Source of the DNA: an uncultured Clostridia bacterium
GTDB taxonomy: Bacteria > Bacillota > Clostridia > Christensenellales > Aristaeellaceae
Length of the DNA stretch: 6,508 nt
Direction of reading: 5' to 3'
NCBI GenBank assembly: GCA_946410395.1
Contig: CAMKAE010000127.1
Span: 1 to 6,508 of the forward strand
The notes beneath the pieces are model-generated. The model made no database searches. It was given only the letters and a program-made list of their open reading frames with translations, and was not told where the DNA came from. Made by a program: the position numbers and the translations under genes. Shown here in pieces: positions 1 to 5,699 of the stretch. The first letter of the stretch is position 1; each line of letters begins with the position of its first letter.

Positions 1-1
1 C

Positions 2-253
2 ACCCGCGGCATCGACGTGGGCGCGAAATACGAGATCTACTGCATCATCAACGACATGGCGGCGGAGGGGAAGTCGATCCTCATGGTCTCCTCCGAGCTG
101 CCCGAGCTGCTGGGCATGTGCGACCGCATCTATGTCATGTGCGAGGGCCGGCTGGTGGGCGAGCTCCCCGCGGCGCAGGCCAGCCAGGAAGTCATCATGG
201 AGATGATCATGGAAGCCAGCAAGACTAACATCGGCGTCAGCGCAGAGCAATAA
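2..253 (+). CDS. Sugar ABC transporter ATP-binding protein, C-terminal fragment (MglA/MmsA/RbsA type)
   Basis: The gene enters from outside the window; its last 83 residues are visible, ending at TAA. They match the end of the second nucleotide-binding domain of double-ATPase monosaccharide importers. TRGIDVGAKYEIY is the conserved stretch just after Walker B, containing the D-loop region. MVSSELPELLGMCDRIYVM is the equivalent of the H-loop region; the switch histidine is replaced by serine, as is usual in the second domain of this family. EGRLVGEL follows, then a short tail. The protein would hydrolyse ATP on the cytoplasmic face to drive uptake of a monosaccharide such as galactose, xylose or arabinose. 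The permease gene starts 24 bases downstream on the same strand, so the two are almost certainly co-transcribed. Walker A and the first domain lie outside the window, so the exact sugar cannot be told. Confidence 0.95.
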   Translation, partial: TRGIDVGAKYEIYCIINDMAAEGKSILMVSSELPELLGMCDRIYVMCEGRLVGELPAAQASQEVIMEMIMEASKTNIGVSAEQ

Positions 254-277
254 ACGCTGTGAAAGAGGGATGAAACC

Positions 278-2377
278 ATGAAACGCAAAGGAATCATCAG
301 CTGTCTGGTTCTGGCGGCCATCGCGGTCGTGCTCGTCGGCCTGGGAGTCTGGGGCCTGCTGAGCATGATCGCCGACCGGAACAACCAGCCCTCCGAGTAT
401 GAGGTCTACCGGGAAATCCTGGAGGACAACACGGTCCGCGCCCAGGCCTATATGGACACGGTGGCCCCGGCGCTGGAGAACATCAACGGCTACCGCGCCC
501 AGCTTCAGAGCAACCGCGACCTCCTGGCCGGTGCGGATGCGGAGACCCTGGCCGCGGCCCTGGGGGAGGAAGCGCCTCCCGCCGAGGGCGCCGAACCCGC
601 CGCGCCCAAGGATCCGCTGGCCGAGCGGGAGAAACTGCTGAAGGACCTGGACAAGCTGCTGGCGGACGCGGACGCCGCCATCGCCAAGGTGGAGCCTGCG
701 CAGAAGAAAATGCAGGACAACTTTGACAAGATCACCGGGGTGTCCGACCTGGCCGAAAGCGACACCGAAGCGGTGACGAAGGCGCAGAAGCAGATCCCGC
801 TGCGCGTGAACCAGATCCGGACGCAACTGAAGATCATCACCAAGATCGACAAGGACGAGAGCGCCTCCAACCTGAGCGTCGAGAGCACCCTCAAAAAGCT
901 GACGGAGAACTCGGCGGCGGCCATCGCCGGGGCTTTCCCGGGGCTGGACCTGGGCGCGCAGTTCACCGTGTACCGCGAAGTGGGCGGCAATGTGGACAAC
1001 GTCACGGCGCCCAGGAGCTTCCGGGACATCGTGCGGGACATCTGGGACATCCTCTTCTGGCTGGGCGGCCTGAGCGCCCTGTTATCCGTGCTGATGCTGA
1101 TCAAGGCCGTAAACCCCGATCGCTACCGGGCGATCATGCAGGGCTCCAAGAAAAACATGATGCTGGTGGCCTTGGTGTTCATCACGCTGATCTTCTTCGT
1201 GATGACCCGCTACACGCTGCTGTCTCCGACCAACGTGTCCAACATCATCAACCAGAACGCCTACATCATCATCCTGGCCTGCGGCATGCTGCTGTGCATT
1301 GTCTGCAGCGCCAATATCGACCTGAGCGTCGGCCGCGTGATGGGCTTTATCGGCGCGTGTGCAGCCAAGTTCATGATCGAGGGCAAAATGCCGGTGTATC
1401 TGGCGGTGCCGCTCTGCCTGGGGATCGGCATCCTGATCGGCATGTGGCAGGGCTTCTGGATCGCCTACATAAAGATCCCGGCCTTCGTCGTGACGCTGGC
1501 CGGCCAGCTGATCTTCTACGGCCTGACCATGATGATCCTGCAGGGCCTGACCATCAACAATTTCCCCGCGACGTTCAACGCCATGTTCAACGCCTATCTG
1601 CCCGACTTCCTCGGCGGTTTGATCCGCAGTCTGCTGGGCATTGACTTCGGCATCAATGTAACCACCATGTTCATCGGCATTCTGGTTGTGATCGGCTTCA
1701 TCGTGCTGCAGGTGGTGGGCCGCGCGCGCAGGGTGAAGAAAGGTTACCCGGTGGACTCCGTGGCCGCCATGGTGGTGAAGATCGTGATTATCTCCGCCGT
1801 GCTGCTGTGGCTGTTCTACTCCCTGTCCGCCGCCTTCGGCCTGCCGACGGTGCTCTTCACGGTGGCCGTCGTGCTGCTGGTCTACCTGTTCATCACCAGC
1901 CGCACGGTGATCGGCCGTCACCTGTACGCCATGGGCGGCAACGTCAACGCCGCGCGCCTCTCCGGCGTCAAGACGCAGAAAATGCTGTTCCTCGCCTATG
2001 TGAATATGGGCTTGCTGGCCGCGCTGGCCGGCCTGGTGTACGCCGCGCGCCTGAACGCCGCCTCCCCGCAGGCCGGCGCCGGTGACGAGCTATACGCCAT
2101 CGCCTCCTGCTACATCGGCGGCGCCTCCGCTTACGGCGGCATCGGCACGGTGGGCGGCGCTCTGATCGGCGCCATGACCATGGGCGTCATCAAGAACGGC
2201 ATGTCCATCATGTCCCTGGGCCAGGACATCCAGCAGATCGTGCTGGGCGTCGTGCTGCTGGCCGCCGTCGTCATCGACATCATCTCCAAGAACGGCTCCT
2301 CCATCAGCCTCTTCTCCCGCTTCCATCGGGAAAAGAAGCATGAAGACAAAATAGCGCCACAGACAAGCAAGGCATAA
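278..2377 (+). CDS. mmsB: Sugar ABC transporter permease, MmsB/GguB/XylH-like, with a large N-terminal coiled-coil extension
   Basis: This 699-residue membrane protein forms the channel of the importer powered by the ATPase upstream. Residues from about 290 to 672 are a BPD_transp_2 permease: INQNAYIIILACGMLL (324-339), the signature NIDLSVG (346-352), MGGNVNAARLSGV (552-564, the loop expected to contact the ATPase) and IGGASAYGGIGTVGGALIGA (613-632). I count roughly ten spans there. Relatives are usually near 400 residues. The extra N-terminal part has a membrane span (about 7-31), a probably extracytoplasmic domain (32-255) rich in charged and alanine residues with likely coiled coil at about 113-190, and another span (256-277). 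The ATG start has an AAAGAGGG ribosome binding site at 262-269. No periplasmic binding-protein gene is visible; it may lie upstream. Family assignment is secure. The symbol follows GguB/MmsB resemblance, and MglC or XylH naming is possible. Confidence 0.9.
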   Translation: MKRKGIISCLVLAAIAVVLVGLGVWGLLSMIADRNNQPSEYEVYREILEDNTVRAQAYMDTVAPALENINGYRAQLQSNRDLLAGADAETLAAALGEEAPPAEGAEPAAPKDPLAEREKLLKDLDKLLADADAAIAKVEPAQKKMQDNFDKITGVSDLAESDTEAVTKAQKQIPLRVNQIRTQLKIITKIDKDESASNLSVESTLKKLTENSAAAIAGAFPGLDLGAQFTVYREVGGNVDNVTAPRSFRDIVRDIWDILFWLGGLSALLSVLMLIKAVNPDRYRAIMQGSKKNMMLVALVFITLIFFVMTRYTLLSPTNVSNIINQNAYIIILACGMLLCIVCSANIDLSVGRVMGFIGACAAKFMIEGKMPVYLAVPLCLGIGILIGMWQGFWIAYIKIPAFVVTLAGQLIFYGLTMMILQGLTINNFPATFNAMFNAYLPDFLGGLIRSLLGIDFGINVTTMFIGILVVIGFIVLQVVGRARRVKKGYPVDSVAAMVVKIVIISAVLLWLFYSLSAAFGLPTVLFTVAVVLLVYLFITSRTVIGRHLYAMGGNVNAARLSGVKTQKMLFLAYVNMGLLAALAGLVYAARLNAASPQAGAGDELYAIASCYIGGASAYGGIGTVGGALIGAMTMGVIKNGMSIMSLGQDIQQIVLGVVLLAAVVIDIISKNGSSISLFSRFHREKKHEDKIAPQTSKA

Positions 2378-2407
2378 GGCCGCCGGCCGGAACGCGATGA
2401 CAGGGCC

Positions 2408-2439
2408 CGCCGCTTCCGCCTGACGCGGCAAACGGCGCG
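2408..2439 (+). repeat. Leader repeat, copy 1, with hairpin potential
   Basis: Bases 2419-2439 read CCTGACGCGG then CAAACGGCGCG. The same 21 bases, with AG inserted in the middle, occur at 4421-4443 in the leader of dus. CGCCG at 2408-2412 can pair with CGGCG at 2433-2437, placing the shared motif mostly in the loop. The copy ends 8 bases before the Shine-Dalgarno of the 2465 gene. The recurrence is seen directly; a regulatory role is a guess. Confidence 0.5.
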
Positions 2440-2447
2440 CGGCAGAC

Positions 2448-2456
2448 AAAGGAGAG
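2448..2456 (+). promoter_or_regulatory. Ribosome binding site of the 2465 gene, supporting a GTG start
   Basis: AAAGGAGAG lies 8 bases before GTG at 2465. No ATG at a suitable distance competes, so this site fixes the GTG start. Confidence 0.75.
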
Positions 2457-2464
2457 AAAGCGCC

Positions 2465-2938
2465 GTGCAGGCAGACGAAATCCGGGCGATCTACGCGGAT
2501 TATCTGGAAAAGGCGCGCGAGGCGGAGCGCAGGCGCCGCCCCGGAGATGGACTCTTCGGCTTCGGCCGCAAGCCCGCGGACGACCCGTGCCACGCGGACT
2601 TCCTGAAGGCGCTGCGGGAGGCCGTGGAGGCCCTGGCGCAGACGGGGAGCGCCGGCGAGATGGCGGAGACTCTCCGCCTGATCTGCGACGCTCCCTCCGC
2701 CTGCGCGCAGGAACCGCCCGGCATCTACTGGACGCTGGTGGCGGCGCATGGCGCCATGCCGGCGGGGATCCCCTCCCTCGACAGGCGGGAAGCCCGGGAA
2801 CTGTATGAGCACTATGCGGCGGCCTGGCCCAAAGTGCGGCGCATGCCGGTTCAGCGGCAGGTGCTGAAGGCGCTGCGGGAGGCTGCGGAGCGCGGTGCCG
2901 GGGACGGAAAGACCGGCGGGACAAACAGAAAGGCTTGA
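2465..2938 (+). CDS. Unrecognised 157-residue soluble protein
   Basis: I do not recognise a family. The protein starts with GTG behind a strong Shine-Dalgarno and ends with TGA. It has no signal peptide or membrane span, is rich in Ala, Arg and Glu, and looks largely helical. A basic stretch (EAERRRRPGDG, about 19-29) is followed by a glycine-rich turn (LFGFGRK, 30-36). The sequence LKALREA occurs twice, at residues 47-53 and 134-140, encoded by an identical 20-base stretch at 2603-2622 and 2864-2883, 261 bases apart and in frame. This suggests two related helical units. It follows the permease by 87 bases with no visible terminator and precedes the cyclic nucleotide-binding gene by 6 bases, so it is probably translated from the same transcript as the latter and may work with it. 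Good ribosome binding site, tight spacing and host-like codon use make it a real gene; function unknown. Confidence 0.75.
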   Translation: MQADEIRAIYADYLEKAREAERRRRPGDGLFGFGRKPADDPCHADFLKALREAVEALAQTGSAGEMAETLRLICDAPSACAQEPPGIYWTLVAAHGAMPAGIPSLDRREARELYEHYAAAWPKVRRMPVQRQVLKALREAAERGAGDGKTGGTNRKA

Positions 2939-2944
2939 TGAAAC

Positions 2945-3829
2945 ATGACAGAACGAGTATTTCGGCAGGGCGAGACCGTCTACCGCGAAGGGGAGAAGGG
3001 AACGCATTATTATCATGTGCTGAGCGGATCGGTCGCGGTGACCGCGAGCAGCGGGAAGACCGGCGAACAACGCCTGACCGAACTGCATGCCGGTGACTAT
3101 TTCGGGGAGATGGCCGTGCTGGCCGGACAGCAGCGGGTGGCCACGGTGACAGCCCTGGAGGACACCCGGCTACAGGAATTGGATGTCCATGACCTGAACG
3201 ACGATCTGACCGGGGACCCGGAGCGGATCTGCGGGCTGATCAGGCTGCTGGGCAGCCGCATCCGGGCGCTCTCCGGCGATTATGTGCAGCTGTGCGACGA
3301 GCTGGAGCGTGCAAAGGCGGAGGGCGGCAAGCCGCGCGCGCTGAGCCTGCTGGACAGGGCGCGGATCGCCGTGCTGTCGCTCTTCGGCGGCAGCCGTGCG
3401 GAAACCGCCGCCAGCGAGGAGAGCCTGAGAAGCGGGAAGGAAAACGCCGCCCCGAAGATCGCCGCCTATGACAAAGGCACGGTGATCTACCGGGAGGGCG
3501 AGCCCGGCGCGTGCATGTATGAGGTCAACTTCGGCCGCGTCGGCGTCTTTGCGAATTACGGCACGGACCGGGAGCAGAAGCTGACGGAGCTCTCCGCCAA
3601 CCAGTTTTTCGGCGAGATGGGCCTGCTGGAAGGCGAGCCCAGGAGCGCGACCGTGGTGGTGCTGGAGGACAACACCACCCTGGAAACCATTGGCATGGAG
3701 GACCTGCGGGAGCTGTTCCGCAGGAATCCCTCGGAGGTGTGGATGATCCTGGACCATACCGCCCGGCGCCTCAGGACCCTGACGGAGGACTATTTCAGGA
3801 TGCAGCGGGAGCTGGAAAAACGGACCTGA
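2945..3829 (+). CDS. Tandem cyclic nucleotide-binding domain protein, no output domain
   Basis: The 294 residues contain two copies of the cNMP-binding (CRP N-terminal-like) fold. Domain 1 covers about residues 5-125 and domain 2 about 173-294, joined by a linker (128-172). Each begins alike (FRQGETVYREGE and YDKGTVIYREGE). Each has a phosphate-binding cassette: FGEMAVLAGQQRVAT (53-67) and FGEMGLLEGEPRSAT (222-236). The Gly-Glu and Arg that bind the cyclic phosphate and ribose in this family are present in both. Each ends in a long helix (ALSGDYVQLCDELERAK; TLTEDYFRMQRELEKRT). There is no helix-turn-helix, kinase, channel or esterase domain and no membrane segment, so it is not a CRP-type transcription factor. 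It is probably a cytoplasmic ligand-sensing protein acting through a partner, possibly the product of the gene 6 bases upstream. The pair seems to have arisen by internal duplication. The ligand is not predictable from sequence. Confidence 0.9.
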   Translation: MTERVFRQGETVYREGEKGTHYYHVLSGSVAVTASSGKTGEQRLTELHAGDYFGEMAVLAGQQRVATVTALEDTRLQELDVHDLNDDLTGDPERICGLIRLLGSRIRALSGDYVQLCDELERAKAEGGKPRALSLLDRARIAVLSLFGGSRAETAASEESLRSGKENAAPKIAAYDKGTVIYREGEPGACMYEVNFGRVGVFANYGTDREQKLTELSANQFFGEMGLLEGEPRSATVVVLEDNTTLETIGMEDLRELFRRNPSEVWMILDHTARRLRTLTEDYFRMQRELEKRT

Positions 3830-3841
3830 CCGGAAACGGAA

Positions 3842-3883
3842 GAAGCCCTTCCGCCGCGTGTTTGGCGGAAGGGCTTCCTTTTT
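3842..3883 (+). terminator. Strong rho-independent terminator after the CNB-domain gene
   Basis: A perfect 14-bp stem (GAAGCCCTTCCGCC at 3842-3855 with its complement at 3864-3877) encloses an 8-base loop and is followed by C and five T's (3879-3883). It begins 12 bases after the CNB-domain stop codon. On the minus strand no T-run follows, so it acts on plus-strand transcripts. It marks the end of the rightward cluster that starts with the ABC transporter. Confidence 0.93.
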
Positions 3884-3927
3884 GATGCTGTTCGCGCCGC
3901 TCTGTGCGGGCGGAGGAGGAACAGCCG

Positions 3928-4195
3928 TCACTCGGCGGCTTCGGCCACCGGCAGGAGGACCTGCAGGCTGGTCGTAATCCGTCTCCACCCAGACGCAGAA
4001 GCGGAGAATGTCGCTGCCCGCGTTGGTGTAATCCGGGGTGAGGGCATCCGTGTATGTGAAGACCGGCTGCAGCATCCCGTCCTTCACGGACAGGGGGCCC
4101 ATGTCCCCCTCGGCGGCAGCGCCCGCGATCAGCGGCACGAGGGCCAGCACAGCGGCCATGAGAAGTGAAACGCTTCTTCTTGCGGTTTTCGTCAG
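3928..4195 (-). pseudogene. Remnant of a secreted X-Pro dipeptidyl-peptidase / CocE-NonD family hydrolase
   Basis: Read leftward, codons from CTG at 4195 give TKTARRSVSLLMAAVLALVP, then LIAGAAAEGDMG: a signal peptide with basic n-region, hydrophobic core and an Ala-X-Ala type cleavage site. The mature part includes VFTYTDALTPDYTNAGS and DILRFCVWVETDYD. From memory, this resembles the start of secreted clostridial X-Pro dipeptidyl-peptidases (CocE/PepX hydrolases), which continue for several hundred residues into an alpha/beta hydrolase domain. Here, near 3978, the frame must shift by one to read TTSLQVLLPVAEAAE and TGA at 3928. Everything catalytic is absent. A strong ribosome binding site precedes the gene, but the codon at the right distance is CTG, with ATG only at 4159 inside the signal peptide. 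I read it as a gene with a large internal deletion joining its two ends. A small secreted peptide starting at CTG or an assembly collapse are alternatives. Confidence 0.6.
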
Positions 4196-4200
4196 AGCAA

Positions 4201-4207
4201 GCCTCCT
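4201..4207 (-). promoter_or_regulatory. Ribosome binding site of the peptidase remnant
   Basis: On the minus strand the sequence AAGGAGGC covers about 4208-4201 and is followed after five bases by CTG at 4195. An in-frame TGA sits directly before it, so the protein cannot start further upstream. A good site in front of a CTG hints at a mutated start codon or a rare non-ATG start. Confidence 0.55.
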
Positions 4208-4249
4208 TCAGATTTCGGCGGATTTCTCCGCAAGCGGTTCGTCGCAGAC

Positions 4250-4255
4250 ATTATT
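4250..4255 (-). promoter_or_regulatory. Possible extended -10 promoter for the peptidase remnant
   Basis: On the minus strand TGCAATAAT gives a TGn-extended -10 (AATAAT, five of six matches to TATAAT) about 55 bases before the CTG codon. No good -35 is seen at 17 bases. It lies in an AT-rich island (4249-4290) that stands out in the GC-rich surroundings, as intergenic promoter DNA often does. Confidence 0.35.
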
Positions 4256-4360
4256 GCACATTTTGCATATGCTTGCATAACTTTTTTGTGTGCGATGCGT
4301 CAGCGGAGACGGAACGGCGCAGGCCCGGGCGCTTTGGCTGCATTTGCCGCGGAATCCCCG

Positions 4361-4389
4361 TTGCCAATGCCGGCGGTTTATGGTATGCT
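4361..4389 (+). promoter_or_regulatory. Sigma-A-type promoter for dus
   Basis: TTGCCA (4361-4366, five of six matches to TTGACA) is followed by a 17-base spacer and TATGCT (4384-4389, four of six matches to TATAAT), with a TGG extended -10 just before it. Transcription would start near 4396, giving a leader of about 80 bases before the ATG at 4476. This leader holds the hairpin and repeat described at 4411-4443. Confidence 0.5.
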
Positions 4390-4410
4390 CGCGTCGGAAA
4401 CCGCCGAAAG

Positions 4411-4443
4411 CGCGCCGCAGCCTGACGCGGAGCAAACGGCGCG
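4411..4443 (+). repeat. Leader repeat, copy 2, forming a perfect 7-bp hairpin in the dus leader
   Basis: CGCGCCG (4411-4417) pairs perfectly with CGGCGCG (4437-4443), enclosing a 19-base loop. Bases 4421-4443 match the copy at 2419-2439 except for two inserted bases (AG). No T-run follows, so it is not a simple terminator. It sits between the likely dus promoter and the dus ribosome binding site, about 20 bases before the latter. Confidence 0.5.
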
Positions 4444-4462
4444 TGATTCCGGACAAAACCGG

Positions 4463-4468
4463 GGGAGG
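4463..4468 (+). promoter_or_regulatory. Ribosome binding site that fixes the dus start
   Basis: GGGAGG lies 7 bases before ATG at 4476. The frame is open back to 4290, but the upstream translation is Arg/Pro/Ser-rich and unlike a Dus N-terminus. It also overlaps the promoter and hairpin, so 4476 is the preferred start. Confidence 0.8.
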
Positions 4469-4475
4469 CATCCTG

Positions 4476-5384
4476 ATGATCATCTACTTTGCGCCGATGG
4501 AGGGCATCACGGACGGTGTCCTCCGGCGCGTTCACCGGCAGCTGTTCGGGGGCGTTGACGTCTACGGCCTGCCCTTTCACAAACTGACCCAGTCCCTGTC
4601 CCTGACGACCCGGGAGAAGCGGGACATCGCCCCGGAGGAGAACCGGGGCCTCACGGTGCTGCCCCAGGCGCTGACCCGGGACCCGGGGCAGCTGCTGGCC
4701 TGGCTGGCATACGTGAGCGCGCTCGGCTATGCCTGCGCGGACCTGAACCTGGGCTGCCCGTCGCCCACGGTCACGCGGCGGGGACGGGGCAGCGGGATGC
4801 TCCACGACCTGCCCGCGCTGCGCTCGTTCCTGGACCGTGTGTTCGCACAGCCGCTGCCGGTCTCGCTCTCGGTCAAGACCCGGATCGGCTGCGAAAGCCC
4901 GGAGGAGTGGCCGGCGCTCCTGCCGCTGCTCGCGGCTTATCCCTTTGCCCATGTGACGATCCACGTCCGCACGACCCGGGAGCAGTACACCGGCGGGATC
5001 CACCCGGAGGCGTTTGACCTGGCCCTGCGGAGCGGCCTGGCGCACCCGGTCTACAATGGGGATCTGCGGACGCCGGAGGACGTGCGGGCCCTGACCGGGC
5101 GCTGCCCCGGGACGGAGGCGGTCATGATCGGCCGCGGCCTGCTGGCGGATCCCGCCCTGGCGCGGAGGCTCCGCGGGGGTGCGGCGGCGGGCGAAGAAGA
5201 GCTGCGCGCCTGGTATACCGCCCTGTATGAAGGCTGGCAGGAGCGCTTTCAGGAGACGATCGCCCTGGGCCGGATCAAGAAGCTGATGGCATGGCCCTGC
5301 GGGGACGACATCCGGAAGAAACGGCTGCTGTGCAGGGCGCAGGACATCGAGAGCTGCGTGGACGCACTGCTCGGAAGCGGCTGA
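4476..5384 (+). CDS. dus: tRNA-dihydrouridine synthase (Dus family)
   Basis: The 302-residue product is a cytoplasmic FMN- and NADPH-dependent flavoenzyme that reduces uridines in the tRNA D-loop region to dihydrouridine. Family landmarks appear in order. FAPMEGITD at 5-13 is the FMN-binding start of the TIM barrel. Q64 lies in VLPQALT. NLGCP at 91-95 includes C94, the expected catalytic general acid. VKTRIG at 133-138 has K134 for FMN. HVRTTREQYTG at 163-173 has H163 and R165. NGDLRTPEDV (194-203) and MIGRG (217-221) form the phosphate-binding end of the barrel. The C-terminal 60 or so residues are the helical tRNA-binding domain. Length is normal and no key residue is missing. Subfamily, and hence the exact U position modified, cannot be assigned from this reading. 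It seems monocistronic, with its own promoter, and is the last intact chromosomal gene before the prophage. Confidence 0.95.
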   Translation: MIIYFAPMEGITDGVLRRVHRQLFGGVDVYGLPFHKLTQSLSLTTREKRDIAPEENRGLTVLPQALTRDPGQLLAWLAYVSALGYACADLNLGCPSPTVTRRGRGSGMLHDLPALRSFLDRVFAQPLPVSLSVKTRIGCESPEEWPALLPLLAAYPFAHVTIHVRTTREQYTGGIHPEAFDLALRSGLAHPVYNGDLRTPEDVRALTGRCPGTEAVMIGRGLLADPALARRLRGGAAAGEEELRAWYTALYEGWQERFQETIALGRIKKLMAWPCGDDIRKKRLLCRAQDIESCVDALLGSG

Positions 5385-5442
5385 GGCGCGGGGCTGCTCG
5401 CTTCCTGTTTCGCCCCGCAGAAGCCGCCATAAAGGCTGAATG

Positions 5443-5461
5443 AAAGGCTATATGGCCTTTT
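5443..5461 (+). terminator. Weak possible terminator after dus
   Basis: AAAGGC (5443-5448) and GCCTTT (5455-5460) can form a 6-bp stem around a 6-base loop, ending in a short T tract of four. It lies about 60 bases after the dus stop. The stem is short and half A-T, so function is uncertain. Confidence 0.3.
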
Positions 5462-5469
5462 CAGAAATG

Positions 5470-5510
5470 AAAAACCCCCGCAAACCCGCATTATTGCTGG
5501 TTTTTGGGGG
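5470..5510 (-). terminator. Rho-independent terminator of the tRNA-Trp gene
   Basis: On the minus strand CCCCC (5510-5506) pairs with GGGGG (5479-5475). Inside it AAACC pairs with GGTTT, leaving small internal bulges and a loop containing AGCAATAATG. TTTTT follows at 5474-5470. It starts two bases after the tRNA discriminator base, so it is the original chromosomal terminator of the tRNA gene, now downstream of only the 3' half. Confidence 0.8.
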
Positions 5511-5512
5511 AG

Positions 5513-5558
5513 CAGGGGCAGAAGGACTCGAACCCTCAACAAAGGTTTTGGAGACCCC
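5513..5558 (-). tRNA. 3' half of tRNA-Trp (anticodon CCA), prophage attachment site remnant
   Basis: On the minus strand the sequence reads as an anticodon arm (GGGGT, loop CTCCAAA with anticodon CCA, ACCTT), variable TGTT, T-arm (GAGGG, loop TTCGAGT, CCTTC), acceptor strand TGCCCCT and discriminator G. All stems pair, allowing G-T wobbles. The acceptor sequence is the one expected to pair with AGGGGCA of bacterial tRNA-Trp. No D-arm or 5' acceptor strand follows at 5559-5620, and no CCA is encoded at the 3' end. The gene is therefore cut within or just before the anticodon stem. This is what remains at the distal end after an element integrates into a tRNA 3' end and brings its own replacement copy. 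The functional tRNA-Trp should be at the other end of the element. Confidence 0.85.
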
Positions 5559-5662
5559 ATCCCATATCGACAAAATAAGTTCCAGCAGCACATAAAGAAT
5601 GTCAAAAATGGTTTTCCAAAGTATCTGTGCCGCAGATATTTCGTAAAGCCATTTTAGCAAAT

Positions 5663-5699
5663 AAAAAGGGGTATGCCAAATCGGCATACCCCAATTTTT
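5663..5699. terminator. Bidirectional terminator at the end of the lysis module
   Basis: GGGGTATGCC (5668-5677) and GGCATACCCC (5683-5692) form a perfect 10-bp stem with a 5-base loop. On the minus strand five T's follow (5667-5663), so it would end leftward phage transcription just after the holin stop. On the plus strand AATTTTT follows (5693-5699), so it could also block transcription from the chromosomal side. Confidence 0.9.

Noticed and set aside
1082..1921. 279-codon minus-strand open frame, His/Asp/Gln-rich
   Set aside because: Shadow of the permease transmembrane region; low-complexity composition and no ribosome binding site.
2090..3088. 332-codon minus-strand open frame
   Set aside because: Antisense to three well-supported genes. 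The His/Asp/Arg/Gln-rich translation is the usual shadow of GC-rich coding DNA.
3170..4159. 329-codon minus-strand open frame reading through from the peptidase remnant
   Set aside because: Only the first part (to about 3979) looks like a real protein. The rest is antisense to the CNB gene and its terminator and has no family resemblance.
4290..4475. Longer N-terminus for Dus starting at 4290
   Set aside because: The extra 62 residues are Arg/Pro/Ser-rich, unlike any Dus start, and cover the promoter and leader hairpin. A strong ribosome site precedes 4476.
5388..5418. GCGGGGC/GCCCCGC hairpin after dus as a terminator
   Set aside because: The 7-bp stem has a 17-base loop and no T-run follows; in GC-rich DNA it may be chance. 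The small hairpin at 5443-5461 is a slightly better candidate.
5559..5640. 5' half of tRNA-Trp (acceptor AGGGGCA and D-arm)
   Set aside because: I looked on the minus strand upstream of the anticodon arm and found no AGGGGCA-like acceptor strand or D-arm, so the tRNA is truncated rather than whole.
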